64,000 nt of DNA from Moritella sp. JT01. GTDB lineage: Bacteria; Pseudomonadota; Gammaproteobacteria; Enterobacterales; Moritellaceae. Position numbers and translations under genes: made by a program. Below are positions 28,068 through 36,574 of this stretch, piece by piece. How positions within the stretch are numbered: the first letter of the stretch is position 1; the number at the start of each line of letters is the position of its first letter. The notes beneath the pieces were generated by a model, which saw nothing but the letters and a program-made list of their open reading frames with translations, ran no database searches and was not told the DNA's origin. Location of the stretch: the NCBI RefSeq assembly GCF_001574435.1, contig NZ_LOCN01000015.1:75300-139299 (forward strand), in the 5' to 3' direction.

Positions 28068-31043
28068 CTATAGAGAGCGTAAAAAGGCAATCAAAGCTTG
28101 TTTATCAGCCGTTGATAGGTTTTGGTAATTTTCATTAGATAATTGACCCTCACCGCCATGCCACAGAATCGCTTCTTCAATAGTCCTTGCACGGCCATCA
28201 TGTAGATAACTTGCATCTGGCGAACAAATTTCACCGCCTTGTTTATTACGATTTACGTCAATAACACCACCAGTGACACAAGATGAAAGACCTAGCCCCC
28301 AAAGTGGCGCAGTCCGCCATTCTGCTCCTGTAGCTTGACCCTCACCTAAGTTATCAGCCAAGCCAGTCCCCATATCATGAAGTAACAGATCCGTATAAGG
28401 ATGAATAGTTTGGTCTCTAAGTTCTGCAAATGGTGCATATGAACTTGTTTTCATCGTATCTCGATGACAACTTTCACAGCCAATAGCATTGAACTTCTGC
28501 TTACCAACGGTGACCTGTTGTTGCTCAATATCACGCTGAGGTCTAACACCTAACAAAGCAATGTATTTAACTAAATTGTCAAGATGCTCATCAGAAAGCT
28601 CAGCGCCTTGATTATTACTACAATTTGTCTGTTCCGAACCACAATCAGGCCTAGGTAACACACTCGTCATCACACCCATATCAGTATTTAAAGCACCTGC
28701 AATTTGATGCTTCAAACTAGACGCTCCAGCTTTGTAACCAAACCGACCTAGACGAATTTCGCCAGTAACGGGATCAGTTACCTTTTGAGCTCGACCTGAA
28801 ATACCATCTTGATTTGTATCTTGAGGATCTTCACGTTGTAAAATGACATCCTCACTAACCGCTTCGAGTAAGCCTAAGCCTACAAGTTGGGGTGCAAGTC
28901 GTGCAGAAAATTTGGCGGGTTTATTTTTAGAAAACGCATAATTTGGTGAACGTAAACCATTAGATTCACTCCAAGTACCAAGCGTAACTGATCCTTCACC
29001 ATTTTGTTCCGCAATGCCAACATTATTTGCTTGCAGTACAGAACCAATAAGTGGATGTGAATTACCATCACTATCAGCAACCTTAAACACCCACTTATCT
29101 AATGTCTCACCAACTTCAGCAACAGGTGCGCGACCATTTCTGGCATGGCAAGAAGAACATGAGTTATTAACGTAATGCGTTCCAATTTTGTTTTTAAGCT
29201 CCTCAAAAATCCCATTTTTTACTGACTCATCATGCTCTCCACTGCTCATATTCGTGTGGTGAACACGGCGGCCTAAAACAAAAGCTTGGCCATTAACGCT
29301 AGATAGATTTGTCGCCATCTGCATAAAATGATTATCAGGCTCAGCACTATATTGATAAGGTAGCGTTGTTTTACCACCTAACCAAGCAGCCTCATTAATA
29401 GGTTTAGAATTTTCACGTTCAGAAGACTGGTCAGCAAAGTCGCCCACTGTTTTCCAAGGAACCATACCGCCTGCACCAACTTGATAGAGGTAAGTTGTGC
29501 CGTAATAGTTATCACGACCTTCTGGGGCATTATCAAGAAATTGACTAACTTCAATCTCCATATACTGACCTAACGCTAAATCACTTCTAGTACCATCAAG
29601 AGCGATAAATTGATCAATAGTAAGTCGATATTTATATTGGTTTCCATCATTACTTACCAGCTCCAAATTATCATCGAAAGTACCATTAGCAATTTCTTGA
29701 ACATGATTCTCATAATTACCATGATATTCGGCTACAGTGCCAATTCCTCTATACCAAGCCCTAAACTCTTTAACGCCCAGTTTCCACTCTGTAACAAAAG
29801 TGATTTCAATATCACTGCCACCTTTAGCGACAGTATCAACAAATTTAAAACGAGCCGTTCTATGGGTCCAATAATGTGAAAGGTAATGATCGTATGCTTG
29901 GAAATGATCTTCTTTTGCGTGACGGTCACGACCACGATCTGAAAAACGGGTTATCACAGCATTATTCGTCTCTGACATAACACTTGGTTCCAATACTGTG
30001 TCAGCATTAAATAAAGGCGTGATATCAGCGTCATTGATAGGACAACCGAACTCATTGACTGGAGTACCCATTGGCGTATTTGCACACTGATCTATTGCAT
30101 CGTTAATACCATCACCATCAGAGTCAATTTCAGGCTCGACTTCACAACCAACCTCATTAACAACTACATCTGGTCGAGTATTAGGGCACAAATCAATACT
30201 ATCAATTACGCCATCGCCATCAGTATCATTTACAGAACTAGATTCAAGCGTATAAGTTTTACTTTCAGTGTCAGTTGCAGACTTTCCAGTCCAGTAGGTA
30301 AAGCTATAAACAATCGAATCACCAATAGACAGGTTATTTAACTGAAAGTGATTACCATTTCCAGATTCAAGCATGCGAATATTTCGCAGCCCTCCTCCGT
30401 TGACCTTGAAATGAACGTCAGCCCAGGCATTATTATTCACATAAAAATTAACAGTATCTGAGCCAACCTGTTCGATCCCTGTCATTTCAGTAGCCACTTC
30501 ACAACCATTTGTATCAACAGCCTGACCACTTTGAGTATTTGGACACTGGTCTAAACTATCAACCACACCATCGTTGTCACTATCAAGTTCACAACCAACG
30601 TCATTAACAGTGGCTCCTTGACGAGTTGCCGGGCATTGATCAATGCTATCAACTACACCATCATTGTCTGTATCTTTAGCTTGTTCAGATTGGAGAGTAT
30701 AATATTGAACGGAAGTAACAATCGCAAATCCTTCACTTCCCCAATAAGTAAATCGATAGCTAATTGAATCCCCGCTAGATAAATTGTTTAACTGAAATCT
30801 GTTGCCATTCACAGATAACGTCATACGGATATTTCTTTGATTTCCGCCGTTAACCTTATAGTGGACATCAGCCCAGTCATTACTATCAAGGTGGAATTCA
30901 ACCGCATCGTCGTTAATCTGTGTGATCCCAGACACTTCACCAGCGGCTCTCACTTGGTCTACATTTAAAATTAAAATACCCATAATCATCAATAATTGAA
31001 CAGTCATTCTATTCATTTTTTTTATTATATTATTCTTTATCAT
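28068..31043 (-). CDS. Di-heme thiol-oxidoreductase-like c-type cytochrome (DUF1111/DHOR) with CBM56-like and TSP3 modules
   Basis: This 991-residue exported protein has a signal peptide ending near residue 34 (QVRAA), a CBM56-like beta-sandwich at about 36-117 (WADVHYKVNGGNQRNIRM), two thrombospondin type-3-like calcium repeats at 124-182 (DTDNDGVVDSIDQCP, DSDNDGVVDSLDQCP), a second CBM56-like module at 186-267, two more type-3 repeats at 272-336, and a large C-terminal DHOR/DUF1111 domain. Heme c sites are C629-SS-CH633 and C856-ES-CH860, as expected for a di-heme protein. Related DUF1111 proteins are periplasmic or surface cytochromes annotated as thiol oxidoreductases. The binding modules suggest attachment to a beta-glucan-like polymer. 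Substrate is unknown. Confidence 0.8.
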   Translation of the reverse strand: MIKNNIIKKMNRMTVQLLMIMGILILNVDQVRAAGEVSGITQINDDAVEFHLDSNDWADVHYKVNGGNQRNIRMTLSVNGNRFQLNNLSSGDSISYRFTYWGSEGFAIVTSVQYYTLQSEQAKDTDNDGVVDSIDQCPATRQGATVNDVGCELDSDNDGVVDSLDQCPNTQSGQAVDTNGCEVATEMTGIEQVGSDTVNFYVNNNAWADVHFKVNGGGLRNIRMLESGNGNHFQLNNLSIGDSIVYSFTYWTGKSATDTESKTYTLESSSVNDTDGDGVIDSIDLCPNTRPDVVVNEVGCEVEPEIDSDGDGINDAIDQCANTPMGTPVNEFGCPINDADITPLFNADTVLEPSVMSETNNAVITRFSDRGRDRHAKEDHFQAYDHYLSHYWTHRTARFKFVDTVAKGGSDIEITFVTEWKLGVKEFRAWYRGIGTVAEYHGNYENHVQEIANGTFDDNLELVSNDGNQYKYRLTIDQFIALDGTRSDLALGQYMEIEVSQFLDNAPEGRDNYYGTTYLYQVGAGGMVPWKTVGDFADQSSERENSKPINEAAWLGGKTTLPYQYSAEPDNHFMQMATNLSSVNGQAFVLGRRVHHTNMSSGEHDESVKNGIFEELKNKIGTHYVNNSCSSCHARNGRAPVAEVGETLDKWVFKVADSDGNSHPLIGSVLQANNVGIAEQNGEGSVTLGTWSESNGLRSPNYAFSKNKPAKFSARLAPQLVGLGLLEAVSEDVILQREDPQDTNQDGISGRAQKVTDPVTGEIRLGRFGYKAGASSLKHQIAGALNTDMGVMTSVLPRPDCGSEQTNCSNNQGAELSDEHLDNLVKYIALLGVRPQRDIEQQQVTVGKQKFNAIGCESCHRDTMKTSSYAPFAELRDQTIHPYTDLLLHDMGTGLADNLGEGQATGAEWRTAPLWGLGLSSCVTGGVIDVNRNKQGGEICSPDASYLHDGRARTIEEAILWHGGEGQLSNENYQNLSTADKQALIAFLRSL

Positions 31044-31134
31044 TGCTCACACTCAGCATAAAAAGTGGAATTCAGTTATTCATTGCTAATAACTAAATGT
31101 ATTTAAAATATCTAAACCGCTTATTACATAACGA

Positions 31135-31208
31135 TTTAACTGACATTAGTTAACCCGCTTACACTAGCCAACATTAACTGACACTAACTGACACTAACTG
31201 ACACTAGT
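31135..31208 (-). promoter_or_regulatory. GTTAG-N5 decamer array upstream of the di-heme oxidoreductase
   Basis: On the plus strand ACATTAACTG, ACACTAACTG, ACACTAACTG and ACACTAG (31171-31207) repeat with exact 10-bp period; a further degenerate pair lies at 31135-31170. Read on the gene strand the motif is GTTAG-N5. The array is about 90-165 bp before the start at 31043, a suitable activator position. Confidence 0.5.
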
Positions 31209-31556
31209 GCATTTTTAAAATTCACTTTATTTTTAATAACATTCTTTAAATTCCATCTATTTCCATCCAAATTTCTGCACATATTCCGACTTAAACGCTG
31301 CTATTTTATTGTTATATAATAATATTTGAGTATGAACACAGCCCAAGTACGTCAATAAATAAAAATAAAGGAATTGTGAAGTCAACAATCACAATATAAA
31401 TACTGAATAACGGTATATTTCAAAGAGAAAACCAAGCTTACTGAAACCTTTAAAAGTTGGTAGCATAACAAGATCGATCAACGAATGAGCAGCGATGATC
31501 ACATAGCGATCACCTAGTTAGTCACGCTATTGCATGATGGTCTACTCATTACTATG

Positions 31557-31589
31557 CTAGTGATTAACGATAATTAGGGTTAACACTAG
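31557..31589 (+). promoter_or_regulatory. Inverted repeat immediately upstream of tus
   Basis: CTAGTGATTAAC (31557-31568) and GTTAACACTAG (31579-31589) are inverted with one extra base in the left arm, ending 8 bp before the tus ATG. It overlaps the ribosome-binding region, so it could be an operator or an RNA hairpin hiding the start. It does not resemble the asymmetric Ter consensus. Confidence 0.35.
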
Positions 31590-31597
31590 GATTAAAC

Positions 31598-32467
31598 ATG
31601 ACTGATATTAAAAGCTTATTTGATCAACTCACCGCAGATTTAGACCTATTAACAAAACTGTTAGGAAACACACAGCCTGTGCAGGCATTAGTTAGCCGGA
31701 TCCCAGCGGTACTGAAAGGCCAAGAACAAGCAATAATAAACGAAATCATTCCCGAATTAACGACCGATATGTTGGCAATGAAGTTAGCAGCAGAAGCCTT
31801 TAAAGACATTCACATTAAACACCCATTTTCGCAAAAATCAGCCCGCCGCTATGTCGGTATTATTCATTTACATCCAGACCACGAAAATACAGAGAAAATC
31901 GTTACACAAATTAATGCCATTAATACGATCAAAGCGAAAATAGAACATGCTGTTGTCAGTGAGAATGACACACGCCAAGCACGATTCAGCGCAATACACG
32001 ATAATTGTCCAGGGGTGATGACTGTACATCTCTATCGGAAAATACATTGTGTAGACGATGAGTTAGTTAAATCAGTGCGTTTTAGTTGGCAGCGTAAAGA
32101 TTCATTACACCAACCTGATAAGGTAAAGTTATTAGCGCAAATCACGGTTGAACAAGAAAGAGCGACACTAGATAACCAATTAGCACTCGCGCAGCTATAT
32201 CAAAAAATAGCCACGACACCAGAGCATGCATTACGTATTCGTCGACCTGTCAAAGTACAACCAGCAGCAAATATTGTAAAAGTAACGGGATTAAAAACAG
32301 TCACGGCACCATTACCAATAATAGTGGTGCAGAAAGAACCATTAGAAGCAAATGAAGTAGCAGATTTTGTTGCATCGCAGGTGCGAAAACAACGTTCAGA
32401 TAAGCGTGAAAATACAGTATTAGGAACTCTGACTGGACATACTATTGAAAAAATAACCGCTGAATGA
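31598..32467 (+). CDS. tus: DNA replication terminus site-binding protein (Tus family)
   Basis: The 289-residue protein matches Tus (E. coli 309 aa) along its length. Key segments are ARFSAIHDNCPGVMTVHLYR (Tus [20 protein letters not shown]) and RIRRPVKVQP at residues 213-222 (Tus KIKRPVKVQP), the interdomain DNA-contacting strand region. Tus binds asymmetric Ter sites and blocks replication forks arriving from one side. AGGA precedes the ATG. In E. coli tus is autoregulated by a TerB site at its promoter; no clear Ter consensus was found here. The gene is likely monocistronic. Tus is sparse outside Enterobacterales. Confidence 0.85.
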   Translation: MTDIKSLFDQLTADLDLLTKLLGNTQPVQALVSRIPAVLKGQEQAIINEIIPELTTDMLAMKLAAEAFKDIHIKHPFSQKSARRYVGIIHLHPDHENTEKIVTQINAINTIKAKIEHAVVSENDTRQARFSAIHDNCPGVMTVHLYRKIHCVDDELVKSVRFSWQRKDSLHQPDKVKLLAQITVEQERATLDNQLALAQLYQKIATTPEHALRIRRPVKVQPAANIVKVTGLKTVTAPLPIIVVQKEPLEANEVADFVASQVRKQRSDKRENTVLGTLTGHTIEKITAE

Positions 32468-32479
32468 TAACCCTGATAA

Positions 32480-32914
32480 CTAGAACCAAGGACGGCTTTC
32501 TAATACATATTCTTGTTCAAATTCAACATCTGACTTAAACAAATAGATAACAAACTCAACCAAAGCAATAACCGCAATGACCATCGAAGGTAAACCGAGA
32601 AAAACATAACCTAATACAAACAACACCAACATGCAAATGCCTTGTTTATGGTACCCTAAATAAAATTTATGGAAGCCTAAAGCGCCAAAGAAAAAAGCCA
32701 ATAATACCGCACCCATTTTCTTTGATTTCCCCACTGTTGTCATTGTGACTGAAACAAGTTCACCGGACTTTAAAGTGAAGTGAACTCGACGACCTACCTG
32801 AGGTAGTCTTTGGTACATCCACTGATTGATACTAAATATATAACGACATCCATCCTCACCAGAAATAACGCCGTTCTTACTTCCGATATCAAATTCAAGG
32901 ATCGATCCCTTCAT
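32480..32914 (-). CDS. TM2 domain membrane protein with OB-like N-terminus
   Basis: The start at 32914 is preceded by GGAG; an ATG four codons upstream overlaps that site and is less likely. Residues 1-60 (MKGSILEFDIGSKNGVISGE, then RYIFSINQW) resemble the beta-barrel N-terminal part seen in cold-shock-like fused membrane proteins. Residues about 68-130 are a TM2 domain: a KKMGAVLLAFFFGALGFHKFYLGYHKQG hairpin and a second hydrophobic helix. TM2 proteins are inner-membrane proteins with no settled function. It converges on tus with only 12 bp between stops. Confidence 0.75.
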   Translation of the reverse strand: MKGSILEFDIGSKNGVISGEDGCRYIFSINQWMYQRLPQVGRRVHFTLKSGELVSVTMTTVGKSKKMGAVLLAFFFGALGFHKFYLGYHKQGICMLVLFVLGYVFLGLPSMVIAVIALVEFVIYLFKSDVEFEQEYVLESRPWF

Positions 32915-33333
32915 CACTAACTCCATCTATAAATATAAGTGGTTAAATTATCACATAATTATCAACAATAACACCGAAATGACATACTGTTACATTACGA
33001 AGCGAAATCAATAAAAAACTATAAAAAATATTAGAGCCAAACAATGGTTAACATTTTTACATGCTCGATCGGAAAGCCATTATATTTATTGAAACCAAAG
33101 CAAACAACAGTAAAATTTATTTTATATTGTTAATATGTATATTTAATTAAAAATTAATTTTTCTGGTTAATTTTCACTCGAAATGATTAAAATAAAATTT
33201 AAATAATCAACATAATTGCTATTAACTTACTGATAAATTGAACGAATTTATATTTACTTTAATCTTAAGATCGCATTCTATTTACATTTGGGTATACTAA
33301 ATAAATCAATACAACAAAACACGGAGTTAATGT
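32915..33333. other. AT-rich intergenic region
   Basis: About 420 bp, very AT-rich, between divergent genes. No frame, RNA or repeat stands out. It should contain promoters for the TM2 gene (left) and the CBS gene (right). Confidence 0.5.
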
Positions 33334-33753
33334 ATGAAAGTAAGAGATATAATGGCAGACAATATTGTTTGTATTAGCCATAAAGCCAGTTTAAAAGATG
33401 CACATGAACTCATGCAAACCCGTGGTGTACGCCATTTGCCCGTTATCTCTGAAGACGATGGCACACTGGTTGGTATTCTGACTCACAAAAAAATGATCAG
33501 CACTGTCATTTCAATGATGAACAAATACGGCACTGACATACTCGCAAGAAAAGAACGTGGTCAGTTAATCGAAGATTTAATGGAATCAGACTTTCAGAAA
33601 CTAACCGAAGATGAACCGCTTAAAATTGTTGTTGAATACTTTATTGGTAATAAACTTGGCTGTCTTCCGGTCATCGATAATCAAAATAAAGTCATTGGTA
33701 TTGTTACCTCATCTGACTTTGTGAAATTATGCGCGCAGCTACTGAATGAATAG
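33334..33753 (+). CDS. Stand-alone CBS-pair protein
   Basis: The 139-residue protein is two CBS motifs: residues 1-60 (MKVRDIMADNIVCISHKASL, with HLPVISEDDGTLVGILTHK) and about 75-139 (LMESDFQKLTEDEPLKIVVEY, with LPVIDNQNKVIGIVTSSDF). Such Bateman modules bind adenosine nucleotides and usually regulate a partner. No enzyme domain is attached and no partner gene is adjacent. GGAG lies upstream of ATG. Function beyond ligand sensing cannot be said. Confidence 0.88.
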   Translation: MKVRDIMADNIVCISHKASLKDAHELMQTRGVRHLPVISEDDGTLVGILTHKKMISTVISMMNKYGTDILARKERGQLIEDLMESDFQKLTEDEPLKIVVEYFIGNKLGCLPVIDNQNKVIGIVTSSDFVKLCAQLLNE

Positions 33754-33822
33754 CACTCTATTTATTTTTCTACTGTAAGCAATGAGGCTGGTAGTTCCTT
33801 TATCAGCCCTTGTTCAATGTTG

Positions 33823-35082
33823 TTATGAAACAGTTTTACGAGAATAGGCTGCGGCAATTGTAGCACCCGTAAGCGCTATCATAGACGAAAGCAGCATCAT
33901 GATAACGACGGGTTGCACTGAACCCAGACTTATAAATGCAGATAGTGCACTCACAGTCCCACCGATTGTATACTGAGTTGCTCCTAATACCGCAGATGCA
34001 GAGCCAGCATTACGCCCAAAACTCTTCATAAAACATGCACTCGAATTTGAGATCACCGCACCATTTGCAGAAATAGCAATAACAAACCCGACTACAGCCA
34101 CATATAAAGCATCAGGTACAAGCACAGATGCTGTCACTAATATTATGCCACCAAACACTTGCAAGCTTAGAAACGCTTTTAATAAAGCTTCAGGTTCAAA
34201 TCTCGATAATAAGAATGCATTTGTACGATTAACAACAACCAAACCGCAGATATTCAAGAAAAAGAGTAATGAAAACTGTTTTGGCGTTTGACCAAACACT
34301 TCCATGTACATCATCGACGCATTCGTTAAAAATATCATCATCACTGAAAAAGCAAACGCTTGCGCAACCATAAAACCTAATGCGCGTTTTTCACTGAATA
34401 CCGACAATAATCCGAACTTTGGCTGTATTTCTGAAGATTCGGGTTCAGGTGTAACCTTTTCCGTTGGCTTAGGTATAAAGCACATAACGAGTATAGCCAC
34501 CAGCACAGCCATGACCGCAAGTGTATAAAAGATCCAACGCCAATCCGCTAGCGACATGATAATAGTCCCCACTGTCGGGGCTATGGAAGGTGCTATCATC
34601 ATAATCAGGCCTATCAGCGAGAATAACTTAGCGGCTTCTTTACCACTAGTCTTATCCCGGATCGTTGCAGGTACACCAACAACAGCCATACCGCCACCAA
34701 TAGCTTGCAACACACGCCATAACCACAAAACTTCAATTTGATTTGCAGTGGTTAATAATATGCTCGCAATCGCAAACACAGCTAAACCGACAATCATCGC
34801 AAAACCACGGCCTTTCTTATCTGACAAGGGCCCACCGATTAACTGCCCTATAGCCAGTCCAAAAATGTATAAGCTTACCGTCACTGACATCAAAGAAATA
34901 TCAACGCCCATTACCTTAGCCATGGTTGGCATTGCAGGCAAATAACTGTCAATGGTAAAAGGGGTTAATGCAAATACTGCAGCCAGCGTTACAATCAGTG
35001 TCTTATTCATTTTCCCGGTATTATCTATCGTATCAATTTTTATCTCACTTGTGGTAAGTGAAGCTCCATTGCTTTGTGTCAT
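33823..35082 (-). CDS. Bcr/CflA family multidrug efflux MFS transporter
   Basis: The 419-residue protein has a variable soluble N-terminus of about 25 residues and then 12 membrane helices of the Bcr/CflA subfamily, with TPFTIDSYLPAMPTMA at the first helix and the MFS motif A equivalent GGPLSDKKGRG around residue 90. Family members export drugs such as bicyclomycin or chloramphenicol, or amino acids, using proton motive force. It is divergent from a marR-type gene, and the 99-bp shared intergenic region holds two matching palindromes. Repression by that MarR protein is inferred. Confidence 0.9.
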   Translation of the reverse strand: MTQSNGASLTTSEIKIDTIDNTGKMNKTLIVTLAAVFALTPFTIDSYLPAMPTMAKVMGVDISLMSVTVSLYIFGLAIGQLIGGPLSDKKGRGFAMIVGLAVFAIASILLTTANQIEVLWLWRVLQAIGGGMAVVGVPATIRDKTSGKEAAKLFSLIGLIMMIAPSIAPTVGTIIMSLADWRWIFYTLAVMAVLVAILVMCFIPKPTEKVTPEPESSEIQPKFGLLSVFSEKRALGFMVAQAFAFSVMMIFLTNASMMYMEVFGQTPKQFSLLFFLNICGLVVVNRTNAFLLSRFEPEALLKAFLSLQVFGGIILVTASVLVPDALYVAVVGFVIAISANGAVISNSSACFMKSFGRNAGSASAVLGATQYTIGGTVSALSAFISLGSVQPVVIMMLLSSMIALTGATIAAAYSRKTVS

Positions 35083-35098
35083 TTTAACGCCTCTAACT

Positions 35099-35146
35099 TA
35101 CCTTTCTGGAAAGATAGTAGCTGGACTTTACCTTCCTGGCAAGATA
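35099..35146. promoter_or_regulatory. Twin MarR-type operators
   Basis: TACCTTTCTGGAAAGATA (35099-35116) and TACCTTCCTGGCAAGATA (35129-35146) are near-identical imperfect palindromes (TAYCTT arms), 30 bp apart centre to centre, in the divergent region between the transporter and marR genes. Confidence 0.7.
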
Positions 35147-35181
35147 TATTATATATGCAATTAAACAGACAGGGGTGAATA

Positions 35182-35670
35182 ATGACGAATAGCATTAACA
35201 ATATACTTGAAGCAATAGATGAAAACTGGCCTCAATGCGCTAACAAAGTTTCTCCCGCATTATTACGTTTACTCCGAGTTAGCAATCTATTTGACAATAA
35301 AATAGAAGCGCTTGTTAAAAGCCATAATTTACAACGTTCAGAATTTAGTGCGTTAGCGACGTTAAGACGTAGCCCGATACCTTATTGCCTGTCTCCAACA
35401 GCACTCTATCAGTCAATGATATTTAGCTCTGGTGGGTTATCTAAAGTATTAAATCGCTTAAACCAAGCAGAATTGATTGAAAGAGTTGATAATCCTGAAG
35501 ATAAACGCAGTAAACTGGTACAACTGACGAGTAAAGGTAAGCAATTAATTGAAATTGTAATGCCAGAATTACATCACAAAGAAAGAAAGATATTAAGTGT
35601 GTTATCACCAGATGAGCAGCAACAACTTGACTCGTTTATGCGACGTATTCTAGAGGCGCATGAGTCGTAA
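35182..35670 (+). CDS. MarR family transcriptional regulator
   Basis: The 162-residue protein has the winged helix-turn-helix of MarR: recognition segment LSPTALYQSMIFSSGGLSKVLNRLNQAELIERV and the wing DNPEDKRSKLVQLTSKGKQLIE at about residues 110-135, with the diagnostic D-x-R in the wing. AGGGGTGA precedes its ATG. It is divergently paired with the Bcr/CflA transporter and probably represses both genes until a substrate-like ligand binds. Confidence 0.92.
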   Translation: MTNSINNILEAIDENWPQCANKVSPALLRLLRVSNLFDNKIEALVKSHNLQRSEFSALATLRRSPIPYCLSPTALYQSMIFSSGGLSKVLNRLNQAELIERVDNPEDKRSKLVQLTSKGKQLIEIVMPELHHKERKILSVLSPDEQQQLDSFMRRILEAHES

Positions 35671-35679
35671 GATAATAAC

Positions 35680-35716
35680 AGTGCAGAATTACGATCACCC
35701 TGCACTCTTTATTTTT
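35680..35716 (+). terminator. Intrinsic terminator after marR
   Basis: AGTGCAG (35680-35686) pairs with CTGCACT (35700-35706), followed by CTTTATTTTT. Confidence 0.7.
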
Positions 35717-35723
35717 ACGTCAC

Positions 35724-36248
35724 CTAAAATGTACCCATACTCATTTCTATGCGAGCATTATGGAACACCTGCAAAGACGGTAATTCAGGGATTTCCATGG
35801 CCGTCACTTTATGTTTGATAAACAAAGAAACTGGAAATTGTTTAGACGATGCAAAATAAATTGACAATAAATGTAGTCCATTCTCATGATGTAGCGGTTG
35901 GGTTTCGAGTGACAACGCTTCCAATTTATCCGCATTTTCAAGCCAAGTTAAAAAACCTTTAAAATCATCTTCCGACACGTCTTTACTGACAAAGCTTATG
36001 CGTAAAAAATCCAATTCAAGGAATGACCATAAAGGCTCTAGTTCTGATTCATCACACATATCTATTTCGATATTAATACCATTAATACAATGGCCATAAT
36101 GTGTCAGGTGCTTGATTTGGCTTATATCACAGGCATGCTTAGTATTAGCAATGTTGATTTTTGCACCAGGCGTTTGTTGTAATAACGTTTCCACTTCCTG
36201 CGTGGTTGGCACATATTCGAACATGATTTCTTTGGGGGGAAATTCCAT
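35724..36248 (-). CDS. Hypothetical cytoplasmic protein, 174 aa
   Basis: The family is not recognised. The protein has no signal peptide or membrane helix, is acidic, and alternates short strands and helices (for example LEPLWSFLELDFLRISFVSK and LEALSLETQPLHHENGLHLL) in a way that faintly recalls leucine-rich-repeat-like or small alpha/beta proteins. A good AGGTG ribosome-binding site before the ATG at 36248 supports translation. It converges on the marR gene and is isolated from its right-hand neighbour by 326 bp. Confidence 0.65.
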   Translation of the reverse strand: MEFPPKEIMFEYVPTTQEVETLLQQTPGAKINIANTKHACDISQIKHLTHYGHCINGINIEIDMCDESELEPLWSFLELDFLRISFVSKDVSEDDFKGFLTWLENADKLEALSLETQPLHHENGLHLLSIYFASSKQFPVSLFIKHKVTAMEIPELPSLQVFHNARIEMSMGTF

Positions 36249-36574
36249 TTAGACACCTTATTTATCCATATAAACGGCATGAGTAACCAAATATAAACAC
36301 ACTGTCTTATTTTGACATGACTATTACACAGATAAAATGTCACAAATATGTCATTTATGAAAAATATGATCTAAACGACATAAAAATGGAAATAAAGAGG
36401 TATTTATGTGATGAACTCTAAAATAAAATGAGTCTCTACCTCAAGGGTAAACCACAAAAACACAACAAGTAAGAATATAAAAACTGTTTAATATACAATT
36501 AGATATGCATCTAATTTACCACTTACCTCCCTTTTTACGTTTTTATAACACCCAATAATTCTTATTCGACGCGG
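36249..36574. other. Intergenic region, no gene seen
   Basis: AT-rich stretch upstream of the 174-residue hypothetical gene and downstream of the Gfo/Idh/MocA gene. It contains TGTCA-type repeats (near 36335 and 36350) of unknown meaning. Confidence 0.4.

Noticed and set aside
31441-31597. Ter site near the tus promoter
   Set aside because: ATCTTGTTATGCTA (minus strand, near 31460) has only loose similarity to the Ter core; no clear GTTGTAAC-type match was found.
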